Positions 49,690 to 63,000 of a stretch of DNA of 64,000 nucleotides are shown here, piece by piece. The DNA is from Polydactylus sextarius (lineage: Eukaryota; Chordata; Actinopteri; Polynemidae): positions 17,725,340-17,789,339 of the forward strand of contig CM028931.1 of the NCBI GenBank assembly GCA_016801845.1, read 5' to 3'. Under the pieces are notes generated by a model. That model saw only the letters and a list, made by a program, of their open reading frames with translations, was not told where the DNA came from and did not search any database. A program made the translations under genes and the position numbers. Position 1 is the first letter of the stretch. Every line of letters begins with the position of its first letter.

Positions 49690-50385
49690 TGGAGGATAGC
49701 GTCCTCAGGTGAACTTTGACCCTTCAGGACGATGCGCTTCAGTCGACGTCCTACAGGAGTAAACAGACACAACTGACTTTAGTTTTAACAGAAATCAGAC
49801 ACTGGAGGAAACTTCTGAGTCCAAAACTAAACAAGAAGGAAGAAAATAGAAACTAGTCCATCGTTTCTTCAGTCTCTGGGCAGCGGCCGGACTACTTTCA
49901 CGTGTGTTTGGGTTTTTTATTTATTTATGATTTATTTTGGCCGCGTTGCAGAGGATGGAGAGTTTCTTCTCTTCACACCGAGCAGACGAGCACCTGCTGC
50001 AGAGAAACGTCACCTCCAGATGAACCCGGAGCAGCAGACGGAGACGAGGACGTAGAAACTGATCCAGTGACAGACGAGCTGCTGCGGATCCAGAAAACAA
50101 ACTGTTCTGGTCCTGGATGGAGGTTTGTTCACCGTCCAGTGGACAGTTCGATGTAAAACACACACACCGTTTCTGTCTGCGGTTTAAAGTAAATAAATAT
50201 AGAAAAGCAGCAGCATTTTGGCAGAAGCTCAACGAGAAGACGTTTCCCGTCTCTCGGCTCTGATTTTATTCCTGTGTGGGTGAGATTTGTTCTATTTCCT
50301 CCTGTTCCAATTTTCTCCATCACTCGTATTTTCCACTCGTCCTCCGTGTCCCCGCGGCCGCAATTTAAACGTCACGATCCTGCCT
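49690..50385. other. Intergenic, no supported gene
   Basis: Unique sequence; see the rejected exon-like segment at 49,690-49,752. Confidence 0.5.
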
Positions 50386-50387
50386 CA

Positions 50388-50628
50388 GCACCAGGACCAC
50401 TACAACCTCCACCACTACAACAACCACCACAACCACAACCACCTCCACGACCGCAACCACCAGCACCACCACCAGAACCACCACCAGGACCACTACAACC
50501 ACCACCACTACAACAACCACCACAACCACAACCACCTCCACGACCGCAACCACCAGCACCACCACCAGAACCACCACCAGAACCACTACAACCACCACCT
50601 CCACCACCAGCACCACCACGACAGAGAC
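50388..50628. repeat. CCACCA/ACAACC-rich repeat with a duplicated block of about 95 bp
   Basis: The block CTACAACAACCACCACAACC ... CACGACCGCAACCACCAGCA occurs twice. Pro/His/Asn-rich frames up to 149 codons result. Confidence 0.9.
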
Positions 50629-50739
50629 GACCATGAAGACGAGTTGGTGGACTTCCAAGTGGAATCAGACCACGTGTCTGAGGATGTGAAGCGCCACCTT
50701 CAGGACAGACTGGTTAACAATGTTAAATGTGACTGACGT

Positions 50740-51150
50740 TAAATGTTAGCGATGCTAAGTGTCACCATACTTTAACATTAGCAATGTTAAGTATGACTGA
50801 TGCTACACTGCTAGAAATACTAAGCATTCAGGATGCTAAACGCTAGCAACACATCATCGCTGTCTTAAGGCTAATGCTAATATCAGCTAGCTGCTACTAG
50901 CAACACCAGCGATGAGGCAATTTAAAATCTCAGCTCAACAGAGTTTTTTAGCTTAGCATTGCTAACATTTAACATTGGTAACGCTCAACATTGCTAGTGC
51001 TTAGCATCACTAACGTTTAATGTCCCTAAAGTTTAAGGTCAATAACACTTAGCATCACTAGCACTTAGCATTGCTAATGTTTAATATCGCAAAAGTTTAA
51101 GATTCATAACACTTAGCATGGCTAGCGCATAGCATGGCTAGTGCTAAGTG
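50740..51150. repeat. Degenerate CTTAGCATTGCTAAC sequence
   Basis: TTAGC-rich simple sequence, no gene. Confidence 0.8.
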
Positions 51151-51159
51151 AAGTTATCA

Positions 51160-51725
51160 GTCCTTCAGTTTATGTGTAGGGAGCCTATTCATGCTGCTGC
51201 TGAGGTGATATTTTGATCTTTATTATGTTATTTTTATTATGCTTTATCATGTTAAAACATGACAGTTTAGATACGTTTGGCTGACTGCCCGTTTACTTTC
51301 ATTGTTAACTATTTGGTTGTGAAAACAAAACGTTACTTCAACACAGAAAATATTTGAGACGTTAATGATCAATATTTCACACAACAACAAGACGTTTTCA
51401 TGTTTTTATTCGTGTACAAACAGTTTTCATTGATCAGTGAGTTTATTGATCAGATTGATCAGACGTCTTCGTGTGAAGCTCAGCTGAAAACAGAAGAACA
51501 AAGAGGAGATGAGAAGAGACGGGACGAGACTAATAACTGGAAACACATGTTACACATGTACAAGTCTGAGCCTGTTTCCTCCAACACTTCACTGACACTT
51601 CACTGAGATCGAACATGAAGCTGCAGCTGCTCTGGACGTTTCAGCCCTTTGACGCCCAGAAATACAACGTAAAACTTAGCGTTTCCTAAAGCTACGACGA
51701 CATGTACACAACGATGACTGCAGCT
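51160..51725. other. Intergenic unique sequence
   Basis: No supported feature. Confidence 0.5.
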
Positions 51726-51727
51726 GC

Positions 51728-52650
51728 CAGTTAGCCTCGTTACACGTTAGAGCTGCTACCAGTTAGCCTCGTTACACGTTAGAGCTGCTACCAGTTAGCC
51801 TCGTTACACGCTAGAGCTGCTACCAGTTAGCCTTGTTACACGCTAGAGCTGCTACCAGTTAGCCTCGTTACACGTTAGAGATGCTACCAGTTAGCCTCGT
51901 TACGTTAGATGCTACCAGTTAGCCTCGTTACGTTAGAGCTGCCAGTTAGCCTCGTTACGTTAGAGCTGCTACCAGTTAGCCTCGTTACACGCTAGAGCTG
52001 CTACCAGTTAGCCTCGTTACACGTTAGAGATGTTACCAGTTAGCCTCGTTACACGTTAGAGCTGCTACCAGTTAGCCTCGTTACACGCTAGAGCTGCTAC
52101 CAGTTAGCCTCGTTACACGTTAGAGATGTTACCAGTTAGCCTCGTTACACGTTAGAGCTGCTACCAGTTAGCCTCGTTACACGCTAGAGCTGCTACCAGT
52201 TAGCCTCGTTACACGTTAGAGCTGCTACCAGTTAGCCTCGTTACACGCTAGAGCTGCTACCAGTTAGCCTCGTTACACGTTAGAGATGCTACCAGTTAGC
52301 CTCGTTACACGTTAGAGCTGCTACCAGTTAGCCTCGTTACACGTTAGAGCTGCTACCAGTTAGCCTCGTTACACGTTAGAGATGCTACCAGTTAGCCTCG
52401 TTACACGTTAGAGATGCTACCAGTTAGCCTCGTTACACGTTAGAGCTGCTACCAGTTAGCCTCGTTACACGTTAGAGCTGCTACCAGTTAGCCTCGTTAC
52501 ACGTTAGAGCTGCTACCAGTTAGCCTCGTTACACGTTAGAGCTGCTACCAGTTAGCCTCGTTACACTTTAGAGATGCTACCAGTTAGCCTTGTTACACGT
52601 TAGAGATGCTACCAGTTAGCCTTGTTACACGTTAGAGATGCTACAAGCTA
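51728..52650. repeat. 32-bp minisatellite, about 29 copies
   Basis: Unit GTTAGCCTCGTTACACGTTA followed by GAGCTGCTACCA; a few units lack ACAC or have GATGTTACCA. Lies 0.4 kb from the myo18b stop and may overlap its 3' flank. Confidence 0.96.
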
Positions 52651-52751
52651 GCCATGGTAAACATTAGAGGTGCTAAGTGGTAGCAATGCTAGGAGTTGGC
52701 GATTTTTCAACATTAAAAGTTAGCGATGTTAAGTGCTAGTGAAGCCATGAG

Positions 52752-52757
52752 TTTATT
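52752..52757 (-). terminator. Candidate poly(A) signal for myo18b
   Basis: AATAAA on the minus strand 324 nt after the stop codon. The only evidence is the motif. Confidence 0.35.
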
Positions 52758-53080
52758 TTAGCGACGTTAGCAATGGTAAGTGCTACTGACAATAACTGTT
52801 AGTGATGCTAATTGTTAATAATGCTAAGCGCTAGCAATGTTATGTTTTACAATGTTAAAAATTAGCAATGCTAAGCCATAGCTAGGGCGGGAGTTAGCAC
52901 CATAAAATGTTAGCTATGCTAAGCGCTAACGATGCCTCAGTTAGCAATGTTACATGTTCCAATACTAAACTTTAGCAGTGCTAATTGTTAGCAATGCTAA
53001 GCTCTTGTTAGCAGTGGTTAGCCTAGCGTGGTTTCCTTGTATCAGTGAACCGTAGAGGAGTTAAACTACCAACCTGACGT

Positions 53081-54005
53081 TCAGTCGACCTCTTTCTTCA
53101 GGTATCTCTTCATGACGGAGGCCACGTCTCCTCCCTCGCTGCCCTCCGCCTCCAGTCTTTCTCCTTGTGGACGCAGCGACCTGATTCTGGAGCCTCCACA
53201 CTGGGAACTTCCTCCCGATCCTCCGGAGCTGGACGAGTCCGTGTCGGAGCTCTTCCTGGTCCTGGAGGACGGCGGCAGCTCTCCGAAGTGGACGCTGAGC
53301 GCCCGGCGTCCTCCTCGCAGCGACCCCGCCAGGCTGCTGGCCGACTGGGCCCTGCGGATCGCCGGCAGGATGTCGGACGCCGCGTCGTCGCTCGCCAGGC
53401 GACGGTTCTGGAAAACCATCGGCTCTGAACCCAGAGACGCTTCTCCTCCGTCCTCCGACGCCAGACTTCCCAGCATGCACCTCCTCAGAGGCTGAGGGGA
53501 GCGCTGCGCGGTGGCGGCGGGGCGGGCGCCGACGTCCTGGTCCTCCTCGGGGATGGACAGAGACGGAGGCTGGTGGCGAGCGGCGAGGGAGGACGCCAGA
53601 GACGAGAGTCGAGGCAGCGAAGGAAGAGAAGAGACGGACTCACCGGAGCTGAAACGAGTCGCTTTAGATCCAGACGCCGCCTGGAGGTCGGAGACGGAGC
53701 GGCTGCTGGACGAGCGCGGCAGCAGAGGAGACGACGGTTTGAGGATGCTGGGACCAGGTCTGGGTTCCTGGACTTCGTCTGGACCCACGGACAACGCCGA
53801 CGCTCGCCGCCTCAGAGCCGACGCCGCCGTCGTCTGGTAGATGGGCAGAGACACGGCGCTGCCCGCCGCCTCGTCGCCGCCGCCGCGACGCTTACGAAGA
53901 CCGTCCAACAGCTCGGACAACGCCGAGGACGACGGAGCTCGACCCGGACCGCGAGACCCCGCCCCTCCGACCTCCGACCCCTCGTCTTCGGCGTCCACAC
54001 AGGAA
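53081..54005 (-). CDS. myo18b: myo18b last coding exon (925 nt), C-terminal domain
   Basis: Enters in phase 2 after TTAATCTCCAG and ends KKEVD-TGA. Holds the conserved MYO18B blocks ALSELLDGLRKRR, SLPIYQTTAASALRR, EPMVFQNRRLA, DILPAIRRAQSASSLAGSLR and GGDVASVMKRYLKK. Opposite-strand frames here are shadows. Confidence 0.95.
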
Positions 54006-57000
54006 CTGGAGATTAACGAGAAAAACATTATACTTTAATGTGGAAAACCTGAAACAATTACATAATTTAACGAGAATAAAAACGTAAATTAACTAGAAAC
54101 AAACTGGGAAATTTCGTAAATAAAACATCGTAAATTATCAGAATAACTAACTTTCCGTAAATACATTCCCAGGATAAAAGAAGTGACAGTCAAGGATTTG
54201 TGGTATATTTCTCTTCTACACCAGACATCTCCTCACCGGAAGCTCAGCGTGCTGGAGGTGTCGGCCACAGAGTGGCGGCTGCTGTACGGGGAACCTCCGG
54301 CGCCTCCTCGGGATCCTCCTCTGGGGACCCCCAACCAGCGGCGGATTCCTTCTCCCACGTCCTCGGTCCCGATGGAGCCGACGCTCGACACCGAGTCGCT
54401 GCAGGAGAAAGTTAACAGTCGTGACGTCGTCACCACGTTTCCTCTGGTTGAACACGTTAAACACGTTACAGACGAACAGGCTGGTGGAAACATCACGTCA
54501 ACAGACGGAGCCGCTTTATGACGACAGACGCTGGTTTTAAACCAGTAAGACTCTGACGGCTGTGAAGACGTTTAGCATCGCTAACACTTCTATTAGCATC
54601 ACAACTGTTTAGCATTGCTAATGTCTAGTGTCACTATCATTTAGCATTTAGCGCTTCCTTTTAGCATCACCACTGTTTAGCATTGCAACCACTTAGCATC
54701 ACTAATGATAAACATCGCTATCATTTATCATCGCTAACGTTTAGCTTCCTCAACACATAACGTCACTAACGATTAGTACTGGTAGCACTTAGCATAGCTG
54801 CCAATTAACATCACCTCTGTTTAGCATCACTAACACTTAGCATCATAAATGTTTAGCATCGCTAACACTTAGCATCATAAACCTTTAGCATCACTAACAC
54901 TTAGCATCATAAACCTTTAGCATCGCGACCGTTCAGTGCTGCTAACATTTAGCATCACACGTCACAGAGTTTTGTCCCTCACACCGACGTTATTGATCTT
55001 TAGGTTGAGAAGTTTGTTTGTCTAAATTCTTCTGATCGATGTGATTGATCGGTCGTCTGAGCGGCTCAGGTCAGTTTGACACAGAAACATCAACATCAAC
55101 CTTGTTATTCAGACTGAAACGTTTTGGCAAAGTTGCAGCACATGAACCGTTAGTGTCCGTGCAGGATTTTACGCGACTGAGACCAGGAAACTGTTTGAAT
55201 AAAATATCAACTTAATAATTTAACACTAAAGATACAAACTCAAACTGTAAAACCTCCGGTTTGTTTCCTCAGGTCTCAGCCGTCGCCGTGGCGACTAAAG
55301 TTACCTTCAAAATAAAACAAATAAAAGCTGCAGCTGATTTTATTTTGAAATAAACACACACACTCATTCCTGAGGGTCTTACAGGTCTCTCTTTCGACTT
55401 AACGACTCCACAGCAGTTTGAACGCTGGAGTGAAGGGCAGAGCGGTGAACAGGTTCAGTGATTTCAGTGAATGAAAGCAGTGATAAAAGATGGCGGCGTC
55501 AGGGGGCGGAGCCTCGTACCTCTCGCTGTCGCTCTCGTCGCTAGACTCCACCTCCTCCAGGGCGGCCTGCAGGTCAACGATGCGGCGGATGGACGTCTCC
55601 AGATCGGCCTGAAGCGCCTGTCTGACGGCGCTCAGCTCCTCCACCTGCATCTCCTGTCGACAGCGACCACAGCGTTTGTTAACGACCGGTGACGAGCCTC
55701 GTGTAGGTCACGTGACCGATGTCTGGAGGAAGACGTGTTTGAACCGTGGCGGCCGATGGTTAATGTTCACGCTAACAGAGAAACTTTACGTCACTGACCT
55801 TTAACATAGCTAACGATTAGCATCTCTGATGTTTAGCATCTGAAACAGTTAGCATTAGCATGTCTAACGATTAGCATGTCTAACGTTTAGCATCTCTAAC
55901 GATTAGCATCTGTAACAATTAGCATGTCTAACGTTTAGCATCTGAAACTATTAACATCTGAAACTATTAGCATTTCTAACGATTAGCATCTCTAATGTAT
56001 TAGCATCTCAAACGATTAGCATCTCTAACTATTAGCATCTCTAACAATTAGCATTTCCAACGATTAGCATCTCTAACTATTAGCATCTCCAACAATTAGC
56101 ATCTCTAACTATTAGCATCTCTAACGGTTAGCATCTCCAACAATTAGCATTTCCAACGATTAGCATCTCTAATGATTAGCATCTCCAACAATTAGCATCT
56201 CTAACTATTAGCATCTCTAACTATTAGCATCTCCAACGATTAGCATCTCTAACGATTAGCATCTCTAACGTTTAGCACCTGAAACGTTTAGCATCAGTAC
56301 TGCTCACTACCAAAACCGGTTCTTTTATTAAATAAAACTTTAGTTTTTTCTGATTGTCTGATTAATAATCAATTAATAACCAACTCAACAGAAGAGTTGA
56401 TGGTTATTTTTCATCTCTAACGAGGTCAAACAGACGTTTGTAACGACCTGTAACGACCCCGAGGCTCCGTCCACCAATTACCCCCGTCCTCCTCGTTATT
56501 ACCTCATCACTCACACTCTGAACCGACCAATCACGCGGCGCTGCCGTCGCGGGCCGACGCCCACATTCTCCACGGGAAAATTGGCTCGTATGTTCAGTGA
56601 CAACGTGATTTATTCATTCATCTCATCTGATGCTGCTGTTCTCATTGTTGTTGTGTTACCAGACACACAAGCTTCCAGGCTTTCAAAGTTATTGGCTTTG
56701 AGGAGACGTGTGGGTGCAGCAGTTGTCATAGTGACACATACTGTAAGCATGTATCTGTGTGTGTCCGTAACCTTGAAGAGACAATGAGGATTAATCACAG
56801 ACACAGAGAAGCAGGATGAGAGAGAGATGACGTTAAGAACGTGAAGAAGACGAGGAGGAGGAGGAGGAGGAGGTGGAGGAGGAGGAGGAGGAGGAGGAGG
56901 AGGAGGAGGAGGAGGGAGGAGGAGGAGGAGGAGGAGGAGGAGGTGGAGGAGGTGTGTGTGTGTGTGTGTGTGTCGTCTCAGAGGTCACTGACTGAAGAAT

Positions 57001-60000
57001 CTGAACGTCAACATGAATCTGTTTATTTATTCTGAATAAAAGACGGCGAAGAGAAACATAAATGGAAACGATGAAACTTCAAACGTCACGATGTTTAAAA
57101 CCAGATGAGGAGAAGAGATAAAACAGATGTTATGTACACAACAGAGATGACAACAACGGAGATGACAACAACAACAACAGAACAACAACAACAGAGACGA
57201 CGACGACAACAACAACAGAGATGATGACAACAACGGAGATGACAACAACAACAACAGAACAACAACAACAGAGACGACGACGACAACAACAGAACAATAA
57301 GAAGAATGTGACAACTTGTTTATGTTTAATCTAACCAGTACGACCAGTATAACCCAGTATAACCCAGTATAAACCAGTATAACCAGTATAAACCAGTATA
57401 ACCAGTATAAACCAGTACGACCAGTATAAACCAGTATAACCAGTATAACCCAGTATAAACCAGTATAACCAGTATAAACCAGTATAAACTAGTATAGACC
57501 AGTATAAACTAGTATAGACCAGTATAACCAGTATAACCCAGTATAAACCAGTATAACCAGTATAACCAGTATAACCCAGTATAACCAGTATAACCCAGTA
57601 TAACCAGTATAACCAGTATAAACCAGTATAACCAGTATAAACCAGTATAAACCAGTATAAACCAGTATAACCCAGTATAAACCAGTATAACCAGTATAAA
57701 CCAGTATAACCAGTATAAACCAGTATAACCAGTATAAACCAGTATAAACCAGTATAAACCAGTATAAACCAGTATAACCCAGTATAAACCAGTATAACCC
57801 AGTATAAACCAGTATAAACCAGTATAAACCAGTATAAACCAGTATAACCAGTATAACCCAGTATAACCAGTATAAACCAGTATAACCCAGTATAACCAGT
57901 ATAACCAGTATAACCCAGTATAACCAGTATAACCAGTATAACCCAGTATAACCCAGTATAACCAGTATAACCCAGTATAAACCAGTATAACCAGTATAAC
58001 CCAGTATAACCCAGTATAACCCAGTATAACCAGTATAACCAGTATAAAGTATAAACCAGTATAACCAGTATAAACCAGTGTGTTACCACTATAACCAGTA
58101 TAACCAGTATAAACCAGTATAGACCAGTATAACCAGTATAAACCAGTATAACCAGTATAACCAGTATAACCAGTATAACCAGTATAACCCAGTATAACCC
58201 AGTATAACCAGTATAAACCAGTATAACCAGTATAACCAGTATAAACCAGTATAAACCAGTATAACCAGTATAACCAGTATAACCAGTATAACCAGTATAA
58301 ACCAGTATAAACCAGTATAACCCAGTATAACCCAGTATAACCAGTATAACCAGTATAACCAGTATAACCAGTATAACCAGTATAACCAGTATAACCAGTA
58401 TAAACCAGTGTGTTACCACTATAACCAGTATAACCAGTATAAACCAGTATAGACCAGTATAACCAGTATAAACCAGTATAACCAGTATAACCAGTATAAA
58501 CCAGTATAACCAGTATAACCAGTATAAACCAGTATAAACCAGTATAACCAGTATAAACCAGTATAACCCAGTATAACCAGTATAACCAGTAAACCAGTAT
58601 AACCAGTATAACCAGTATAACCAGTATAACCAGTATAACCAGTATAAACCAGACCAGTATAACCAGTATAACCAGTATAACCAGTATAACCAGTATAAAC
58701 CAGTATAACCAGTATAAACCAGTGTGTTACCAGCTCCATGCGCCGCCGGCTGCTGTCCTCCTCCCTCTGCGTCAGCTCCTCCATCTCCAGCCTCATGTCC
58801 TGCAGTCGTTGCTGGTAGTACCTGGCGTTGTCTCGTTCCCGGGCCTCGGCCTGGGCGCTCTGCTCCAGCTCCTCCCCCAGCCGGACCACGCTGTCCCTCA
58901 GCCTCAGGACCAGGACCTGGAAGCGCACGGATCAACGGGACTCAGACGGGTCCGGACCGGAGTCCGCCGTCAAGGATTTTAAACCGGTCTCACCTCAAAC
59001 CTCTTGACCTGTCCTCGCTGGAACTCCAGCTTGTTCTCCAGGTCGCAGACTCGAGCCTCCTGTTTGCTGACGATGCTGCGCCCCACGGTGGACGACTCCA
59101 GGAACTGCAGCTTGGACACCGACTGCTGCAGCTGGAGGAAGGAGCGAGATGCTACGGCTCAGTGAGCATGACGGTGCTGAGCCCGGAGCTCACGTCAGTA
59201 ACAGAGGTTAAACGATGTGGGTCACAAACTCTACACTACCTCCTCCTGCAGCGAGTGTCTCTGCCTCTTCGCCTCCTCCAGCTCAGACTGAAGCTCCCGG
59301 ATCTGAGAGATGTCGCTGGACGACTGGGGGGAGACACAGGGTGAGCTGGGTCTAGATCCGGACTCGGATCCGGATCCGGAGATGGTGGGAGTCAGTTACC
59401 TGAGCGATGAGAGCTTTGTGTTTCTTCATGAGCTCGTTCAGATCGTCCTGGTCCTCCTCCAGCCTCTTCAGCAGGTCCACCTTCTCATGTTGGAGCAGAG
59501 ACAACTGTTCATCCACCTGCAACGAGGAGACAGAACATTATTCACACGTTCTACGCTTCTTAGTGAGGTTCCCTTGGTTCCTTCAGAGGTCACTGGACAG
59601 GTTCCACAGGTTCTTTACTGTGTTCTCCGGTGGTTCTGCTCACTACAGGTTTTAGGAGGTTTAAGTTTTTAACAAGACTCTGTCGGTTCTTTAAGACGAG
59701 GTTCTTCATGTTCTTTAGTTTCTTCAGGTTCTTTACGTTCTGACAGCTTCTGTGAGTCGCAGTAGATCAGACGTCTAACGGTTCTTCAGGATGTTCTGAG
59801 GTCGTAGGTTCTTCTAGTTTTGTTTTAAGGTGTTCTGGTGATTACTGAAGGATTGTGGGTCTTGAAGTCCTTCAGCCTGTTCTAAGTTCTTGTGAGGGTC
59901 TTTAGAAGAGAACCTCTTTAGGAGAGGTTCTCTGTGTTGTTCTCTTTGAAAGTCAGAGAAAAGGTTCTAGAGAAGTTGGAGGCTCTAGTCCTTTTCTTTA

Positions 60001-63000
60001 CTGATAAGGTTCTAGGTGGAGTTAAAGTTCTTTTTGGACTGTGATGTTCTCATCGTCTTATTTAAAGGTCATTTAAAGAACCTGATCCACGTCCTCCTCA
60101 CATATAAACACGGTTCTAAACGAGGTTCTCTCACCAAACCCTTCTGCTTGCAGATGTTCTCCAGCTCCATCTGCGTGTTCTCCAGCTCCTGGGACAGAGT
60201 CGTCTGGACACCCTCGGCCTCCAGGCGCCGGGCCTCGCTCTCCTCCAGCTGATGGAGCACAGAAGGAGCGTTAGACCGGACCGGGCCGGGTCGGACCGGG
60301 TCATAGACGGTACCGTACCTGACAGTGGAGACGTTCGATCTGGTCTTTGCTGCCGTTGGGCAGGTTCTGACCCGGGGTGTCGACGGTGGAGAGGAGCAGC
60401 TGAGCGTCGGCCAACAGGGCTCGAGTCCTCTTCAGGTCTTGTCTCAGCTTCTTCTCCACATCAAAGTCTCTGTGTCCCACCTGAGACACAAACCAGAGTT
60501 TAGACTGGAACAGAGACCAACCTCTGGCTGTAAATCAAAGACTTCAACCGGAGGTTTGTGCCGAGCGTTGGCCGTCGACCAGATGCACTTATCAGCAACT
60601 GCAATTACATCCCTGCGGTGTCAGAGAGAAGCTAAATTAGCTGCCGCCTCTTTGCTGCATGCGCTTGTTTTATGTGAGACTGACACAATCATCAGCCGGA
60701 GAACATTAACCTACAATAATGGTGATGAACGACGAGGCGGCGCTGCCACGACACGCACAGTAAGACCTCAAACTAAAAATAAGACACACTTTGTTTAAAG
60801 ATGCTACATGGAGACCAGATGTTTGACAGGTCAGGCTAACTTGTTAGCATGCTAACAGCAGGAGAGGAAAGTAAATGTTAAATGTTTATGTTAAAGTGTT
60901 GACAGTAATGTTCAACATTTCTCCTGCACTGGTGAGCTGCTAGTGCTAATGTTAGCTATGTGGTATTAGCAAAAAGTTTCATATAGTCCCTTTAAAAGCT
61001 AACGTTAGCATGCTAACATGTTGATATAGTATTAATCTCAAACAGCTGCTAATGCTAACGTTGGGTATGTAGCAACAGCACAGAGGTTTGTTGTGATGTT
61101 AGCTAATTAGCTATAATGCTAATGTAGGCCACATGGCAAAATCTTACTTAGCATGCTAACATGAAGATGTAGTATTTACCTAAAAAAAACTGCTGTTAAT
61201 GCTAACAGGCTATGTAGCAACAAAATAGATCCTCTAACAGCATGCTAACATGTTCACAATAACTAATCCGCTGCTAATGCTAAAATTAGCTACATGGCGA
61301 TAGCAAAAAGTTTCACACAACCCCTTTAAACCCTAAATTTAGCATGCTAACACTCTACAGTGATGATGCTAACATGTGGATATAATATTTACTTCAAACA
61401 ACTGCTAACGCTAACATTCAGTACGTATCAATAGCAAAAAGGTTTGTTGTGATGTTAGCTAAAAGCACTGATAAATTAGCTATAATGCTAATGCAGGTAT
61501 TATGTATCAAACAGCATGCTAACATGTTCCCAATAATCGTGCTAACATGTAGATATTAGTATTTCACACCAACTAAACCGCTGCTAATGCTAACGTTAGC
61601 TATGTGGCGATAGCAAAATCTTAAAAAGCTAACATCAACATGCTAACATGTTTACAATAATCATGCTAATACACCACAATGACCATGCTAACATGTTGAT
61701 ACAGTACTAACATCGAACAGCTGCTAACGTTGACTATGTGTGTTGTGATGTTAGCTAAAACCAGTCATGAATTAGCTATAATGCTAATGTAGGCTATGTA
61801 GCAATCTTACTTACACATCCTCTAAAGGTATGCTAACACATGGATGTTAGAATTTAGCACAAAGCTGCTAATGCTAACATTGGTTAGCAAAAAAATTCAA
61901 ACAGGCCCTTTGACAGCTAAAAAATAAGTAGAAATCATGCTAACAGAAAGATTTTAGTATTTAGCACTATGTACACAATTAGCTAATGCTAATGTTGGGT
62001 ATGTAGCAGCAGCTACAAGGTGACTTTAGTATGCTAACATATAAATATAGCATTTACCGTAAAGAAATGGTCAGTGCTAACGTAGGCTACGTAGAGACAG
62101 CGTAGACCATCTAAAGCAGGGGTGTCCAGACTACGACCCGCGGTCCAGTTTTATTGTCCGCAGCAGCTTCTGAAAATACACCTGAACACGGCCGCGCAAC
62201 GTGCTGCAGCTCGACTGTTGTACTTCTCAGTTTCAACACTAGATGGAGCCAGCCACAGAAACGGTGCCTCTCCACTAAACAAAGCCAAGAAAAACTTTCA
62301 GCGCCAGTCGCCAGAAACGGCAGAACCACAGAAACGAAGTGACAACAGAAGATTTCAAACATGGAGGAGAATGAATATTTCCTCAAAGAACCAACAGAAA
62401 GTGTCTTTGATTGAAGACGAAGCTCAGACTATTTGGTGCCAATACAATAGAGAAACGACGGCTATGAAGTCAGTGAACTTACAACAAACCGTTCTCAGAC
62501 GGTGGTTTCATGAAGCAGCCTCATTAAAGCCACAGAAATAATGTGGCTGGAAAAGGTGCAGGATGTCAACAACGTGAGCGGATCCAGAATCACGGCGCTG
62601 CAGAGAATCGAGGACCAGTCGCCAGGAACCTCAGCTGAGACAAAGTTCGTGCTTCTGATTTTTATTCGATAGCAGGTGATGAGGCCACAGCTGGTCATTT
62701 TTTGCAGGGAGCAGATGATAGTTTGTGCTGTACGGAGGAGCTGCTGGACATGTTGAGCCTAAAGCCACGACGAGAGGCGAGCGTAAAGGAACGACACCGA
62801 TGGTCGACGCTGCGCCACGCTAACGGAGAGCGGAGGTGAGGCTGTAGAATCCACCGAGAAGACTGGTCCAGCTGGATCTGATGTGGATACAGGATGTTCT
62901 CCACCAAGAGGTTTTTAGAAGAGAAGGGCCGACGTCTTCATCAACCTAGTGACCCTCGGTGGTTGTGGATCTGACATTTTTAGTTGATCATCTCATCATG

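Noticed and set aside
49690..49752. Exon-like minus-strand segment CTCCTGTAG|GACGTCG ... CTCCAG|GTACC (GRRLKRIVLKG, SSPEDAILQ)
   Set aside because: Good splice consensus but no recognisable family, no partner exons nearby, and it abuts the inverted repeat; could be chance.
50274..50736. Pro-rich and His/Asn-rich plus frames of 120-149 codons
   Set aside because: CCACCA/ACAACC repeat; the two frames are equally open, as expected for a simple repeat.
53112..54016. Plus-strand frames of 109-147 codons opposite the myo18b last exon
   Set aside because: Shadows of a GC-rich coding exon whose minus-strand protein matches MYO18B.
57331..58935. 534-codon minus frame (LYWFILVILVYTGYTG repeats)
   Set aside because: The CCAGTATAA minisatellite with no stops; only the first part overlaps the real myo18b exon g, and in another frame.
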